NCBI GenBank assembly: GCA_029834535.1
Contig: JAQMWT010000394.1
Location: 7,501 to 61,293, forward strand
Length of the DNA stretch: 53,793 nt
Reading direction: 5' to 3'
Source: Chrysophaeum taylorii
Lineage: Eukaryota; Sar; Pelagophyceae; Pelagomonadales; Pelagomonadaceae
Shown: piece by piece, positions 50,912-53,793 of the stretch
Layout of the letters: every line of letters starts with the position of its first letter
Numbering within the stretch: the first letter of the stretch is position 1
Notes under the pieces: generated by a model
Told to the model about the DNA's origin: nothing
Databases searched by the model: none
What the model saw: only the letters and a program-made list of their open reading frames with translations
Position numbers and translations under genes: made by a program

Positions 50912-53522
50912 ATGGCAGAACACGCAGCACGAGCCGCACCCAAGACGATCACAGGTGCGGACATACGATCCTCAGGAATCAAGTTCTCGATCGCGTTTTC
51001 CTGGAATGGAAGACCAATAGGGATGCTGATCTCCGTTTGGCTGTTGATGAATTGCCCCCTGAGTATCAGGAATGGAATTTCACCAATGAAGCCTTCCCCA
51101 ACCTACCTGATGCAGAAGTAGCTCAGCTAGCTACTGTTTGTTGCGACTATGAAGTCAGGGCATTACGTCCTGAAATCAATGCTCGTTTCTTAGAAGAGGG
51201 ACGAATCTTACATCGCGCGCACCCGAAAGCATTAGCTTTTGACACCCGTGTTCGTGCCCCTGTGACTATGTTTTCGTTAACTCCTGCTGACTGGCACACT
51301 TATCAGAATACGTGTGCTATATTCTTGCATACTTACTTCGATCTTGAAAGTGTTGGAAAACCAGCACCTGCGGCCTGGCCCGCCATCAATGAGGTATACA
51401 ACAAGAGTTATTTACCCAACAAGGCTCGAGCCATTATGCTCATTGTCTTTAGTCACTACGAGTCTGTTACGACTACTGATGTGTCCTACTTGAAACAGCA
51501 GTTTAACTCTGTTGTTTATAATCCTAACTGGTAAGTCCATGGATTTATCGAAGCTGTCCTAGCATTTAGGCAAGTCTCTTACCAACTTAACCAGGAAGAG
51601 ACTGATCTTCAATTCGACTTTGGTGCTCTTTGTATAGAAATTTATGAAGGATACATCGGCACTACGCCGATAATATCAGCAACAATCGTTACGATCGTGG
51701 TTGGGTAGATTGGTGTTATATGTATGAAACTCGATCTTCATCTCGGCCTGTGCCAGAAGCTGAACGATTGTGTCACCCTACCAACCCTAGCTATATCTTA
51801 GAATGTACATTAGACTTATATAATGTAGTATCAAATGGGTCGAACAAAATACGCTTAGAACGCCCTGTTTCTTGGCAGCCCTATGTCGAAGGATTAGCAT
51901 CACAACCAAAGCCAAAGTTACTGCTTACAAACACGCTGGATTTATCAGGCAAAAGTCTGACTCAAACTGCTAACACACTCGCCTTCATTACTGCGTCTCA
52001 ACCTGGTACATCTTCCACGTTTAATGCTATACGCTTGCGTAACTCTAATGATGCTCGCCACCCTTTCTCTCGCAGCGATCTGTCATATTATCGTTCTGGT
52101 GATTCTTATGTCACCAAGAAAACTACTGGACAGTCTAATGATCGCCAAATTTACCCCCGCACTTTTGACAGGTCCTCTCGATCTAACATGAAATTATTAG
52201 ATCGAACGAAGCACACGTTAAATACACTGCAAGAGCAGTTTAGCGAACTTACGGAGCATGTGACAGACAATGATACCACGGCTCAGCTACACCAGAATAT
52301 CAACAAATTATTCGAGACTCTATTACAATCCGCTGACATTCTGTCAACGACATCTACTGAGGACAATCGTGCCTTACTTCGCCAAAACGAACAACTCATG
52401 TTCGCAGAAGACATCACTTATGATGTAGACGTCCATCTTTCCTCGACCGAACAGTCGTTGAACTACGTGGAGCCACAACGTCATACTGTTGCTACTGCTC
52501 CCACCCTAAAGGCCACTCCTACTACAGATAATAAGGATGCCTCCAACACACAGGGTAATCCCTCCAATAGTGTGCCTAGCTTCTTTACTGCTTCCGCCAT
52601 CTCGGCTTTACCACCAGCGTTACTGTCCTCGCTATCTTCACAGGTCCAATCTGCCCTCGACCAACCACCACAAGCCGAAACCAAAAGGTATGCCGATCAT
52701 ACTTCGCTATCGTCATTTGATGAGAAGCACGGCATGGTTGATGAGGCTGACGAACCACCACCACCTGTTCAACCTATTATCATTCCAACTCATCTGTTAT
52801 TGCTGGAGAACTTCTTCACTGCCAGCCTCTCCACTACTTGCCCGCATTCGGAAAATGCCTTCCTCACCAACTATATGAAGGTAAACAGTGTCCCTCAACA
52901 TTGTTCCTTTCTATATTTTGACTCTTGTGCTACCATCTCATTGATGTCCACGTACGATTTTGCAATACCAAATCACATTATTCCACTGGACTCCAAATAC
53001 GCGCCGATTGTCATTCAAACTGCCACTGGACAACAACGTGTCTCACACATGATGTTAACGCGCAACATAGTTGTTCCCCTACCAGATCATCCACAAGTTG
53101 GCTATGTTAAGATCGACTTCGCTTTATGTCTTCAGCCAGTGCATGACCGACATCTCGCTACCCTGTGCATGCTCGAGTGGAACCAGACGAACCTGACCAC
53201 TGTGTTCAATGATCGAGCTGAGCCAAAGCTCAGCGCTGTCACTAGCTGCATAGACAAAGATGTACGTATACCCGTACACTATGTAGCAGCTAATTTACCT
53301 GCACTCCCTTGTCTCACTTACAACATCGCGCGCGACAAGCGGCTAGAACTTCGTTCTCACGCATTTCCCCTCAAGCGATACCATGAAAACAGGGATCTGC
53401 TGGCATACTACAACTACCTACTCCAAAGAGTTTTACCAGATCGCCCGTGGATTCGCCCTTTGGTTCTCAATCTTCGGAAACAGAACAAATTTGTACAGCA
53501 AAATACGCAGCCATTAAGTTGA
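50912..53522 (+). pseudogene. Copia C2 gag-protease, interrupted
   Basis: The ATG at 50912 opens MAEHAARAAPK. A shift near 51000 leads to the frame of codons 51037-51534, which ends at TAA; another shift and stop lie between 51535 and 51720; then 600 open codons reach TGA at 53520. Gag segments LSYYRSGDSY and SSRSNMKLLDR match C1. The protease is marked by YFDSCAT at about 52914-52934 and PQVGYVKIDFAL near 53090-53125, again with Cys instead of Gly in the active site. The upstream part is broken, but the protease frame is clean. Confidence 0.8.
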
Positions 53523-53578
53523 CTACTCTCACGGCCAGTTTTCTCTCACAATAGTCCAATCGCCGCAAACCCTCTGTC

Positions 53579-53793
53579 ATGTTACTTTGTTCTGGTTTGT
53601 CAACTCCGGCGTTCCTGTCTCAAGCCACTAATGACTTAGGCTTAAATATCAATGTAAAAGTTGTTGTTGAGTCTGAAGATACGCTTGTTCGTATGTTACG
53701 CCACCGTTTTCCTACTGTAGTTTTATTTGAATCTCTCCCCGCCTTTATTAACCACATTCACCTAATCTCACCAGAGGAAAGGCGCACATTCTA
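53579..53793 (+). CDS. C5-cytosine methyltransferase-like domain in copia C2, cut by window end
   Basis: An ATG at 53579 begins LLCSGLSTPAFL, matching motif I of C1, followed by KVVVESEDTLVRMLRHRFP (motif II acidic residue and the conserved helix). The frame is open to the last base. It is shifted relative to the protease frame, whose TGA lies 57 bases upstream, so either reinitiation or a frameshift would be needed. Being intact as far as visible, it is the better copy for assigning the domain. Confidence 0.65.
   Translation, partial: MLLCSGLSTPAFLSQATNDLGLNINVKVVVESEDTLVRMLRHRFPTVVLFESLPAFINHIHLISPEERRTF

Overview
This window is a eukaryotic nuclear repeat landscape, not a gene-dense region. 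Nearly everything recognisable is a transposable element or a relic of one, and most elements are broken and nested. There is no sign of prokaryotic organisation. Two short GT-AG introns in phase 0 (5596-5655 and 7530-7597), an initiator-tRNA half-molecule priming site, Helitron, Mutator-like, LINE, Ty3/gypsy and Ty1/copia proteins, and a nuclease-kinase gene of Crinkler-like type suggest a protist, alga or fungus-like microbe. I cannot name the lineage. Base composition is a mosaic: the LINE, Mutator-like and Helitron parts are very GC-rich, gypsy is intermediate, and the copia parts (36-44.9 kb and 51-53.8 kb) are AT-richer.

Layout. 1-0.6 kb: minus-strand hypothetical gene. 0.8-4.3 kb: full-length LINE with an intact endonuclease-RT ORF, a (TTAG)n tail and a 13-bp target duplication. 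4.5-9.7 kb: Mutator-like element with G-rich subrepeat termini, two introns and a J-domain-like N terminus, broken by stops and frameshifts. 9.7-10.85 kb: AAGTTTGGTCA-type array and gene fragments. 10.86-13.35 kb: truncated second LINE copy. 13.67-13.95 kb: miniature LINE deletion derivative. 14.6-23.17 kb: two Helitrons head to tail on the minus strand, the second autonomous in design but frameshifted. 23.17-30.0 kb: gypsy element G1 with most of both LTRs, gag, RT-RNase H and integrase. 30.0-32.6 kb: minus-strand copia-LTR relic containing a short Helitron and a minisatellite. 32.7-34.7 kb: minus-strand PD-(D/E)XK nuclease plus protein kinase gene, frameshifted. 34.9-44.9 kb: copia element C1. 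44.9-45.3 kb: small non-LTR fragment with a (TAATG)n tail. 45.4-47.1 kb: gypsy LTR and integrase relics. 47.1-53.8 kb: copia element C2, whose 5' LTR holds a deleted gypsy (G2), whose 5' LTR holds a Helitron.

Most notable system: both copia elements carry, directly after the protease, a domain with the ordered motifs of a C5-cytosine DNA methyltransferase. C1 shows motif I, a Pro-Cys catalytic loop, a motif-VI-like strand, the RELAR motif and the final AN-A-P motif before integrase and RT. C2 shows the same start before the window ends. DNA-methyltransferase-bearing retrotransposons are known from a few algae and dinoflagellates; this looks like such a family, with an unusual protease signature and anticodon-arm tRNA priming. 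In C1 the methyltransferase was later hit by a LINE fragment with a 121-bp target duplication and by two SINE-like elements, one of them immediately before the catalytic Pro-Cys codons.

How the parts interact: the LINE machinery (TTAG tail) has evidently mobilised truncated copies, a miniature deletion derivative and a SINE-like family. The Helitron has mobilised a short internally deleted subfamily. The gypsy family has produced a deletion derivative that keeps LTRs, primer site and a hairpin-rich leader. Each family therefore has an autonomous-type copy and parasitic derivatives within 54 kb.
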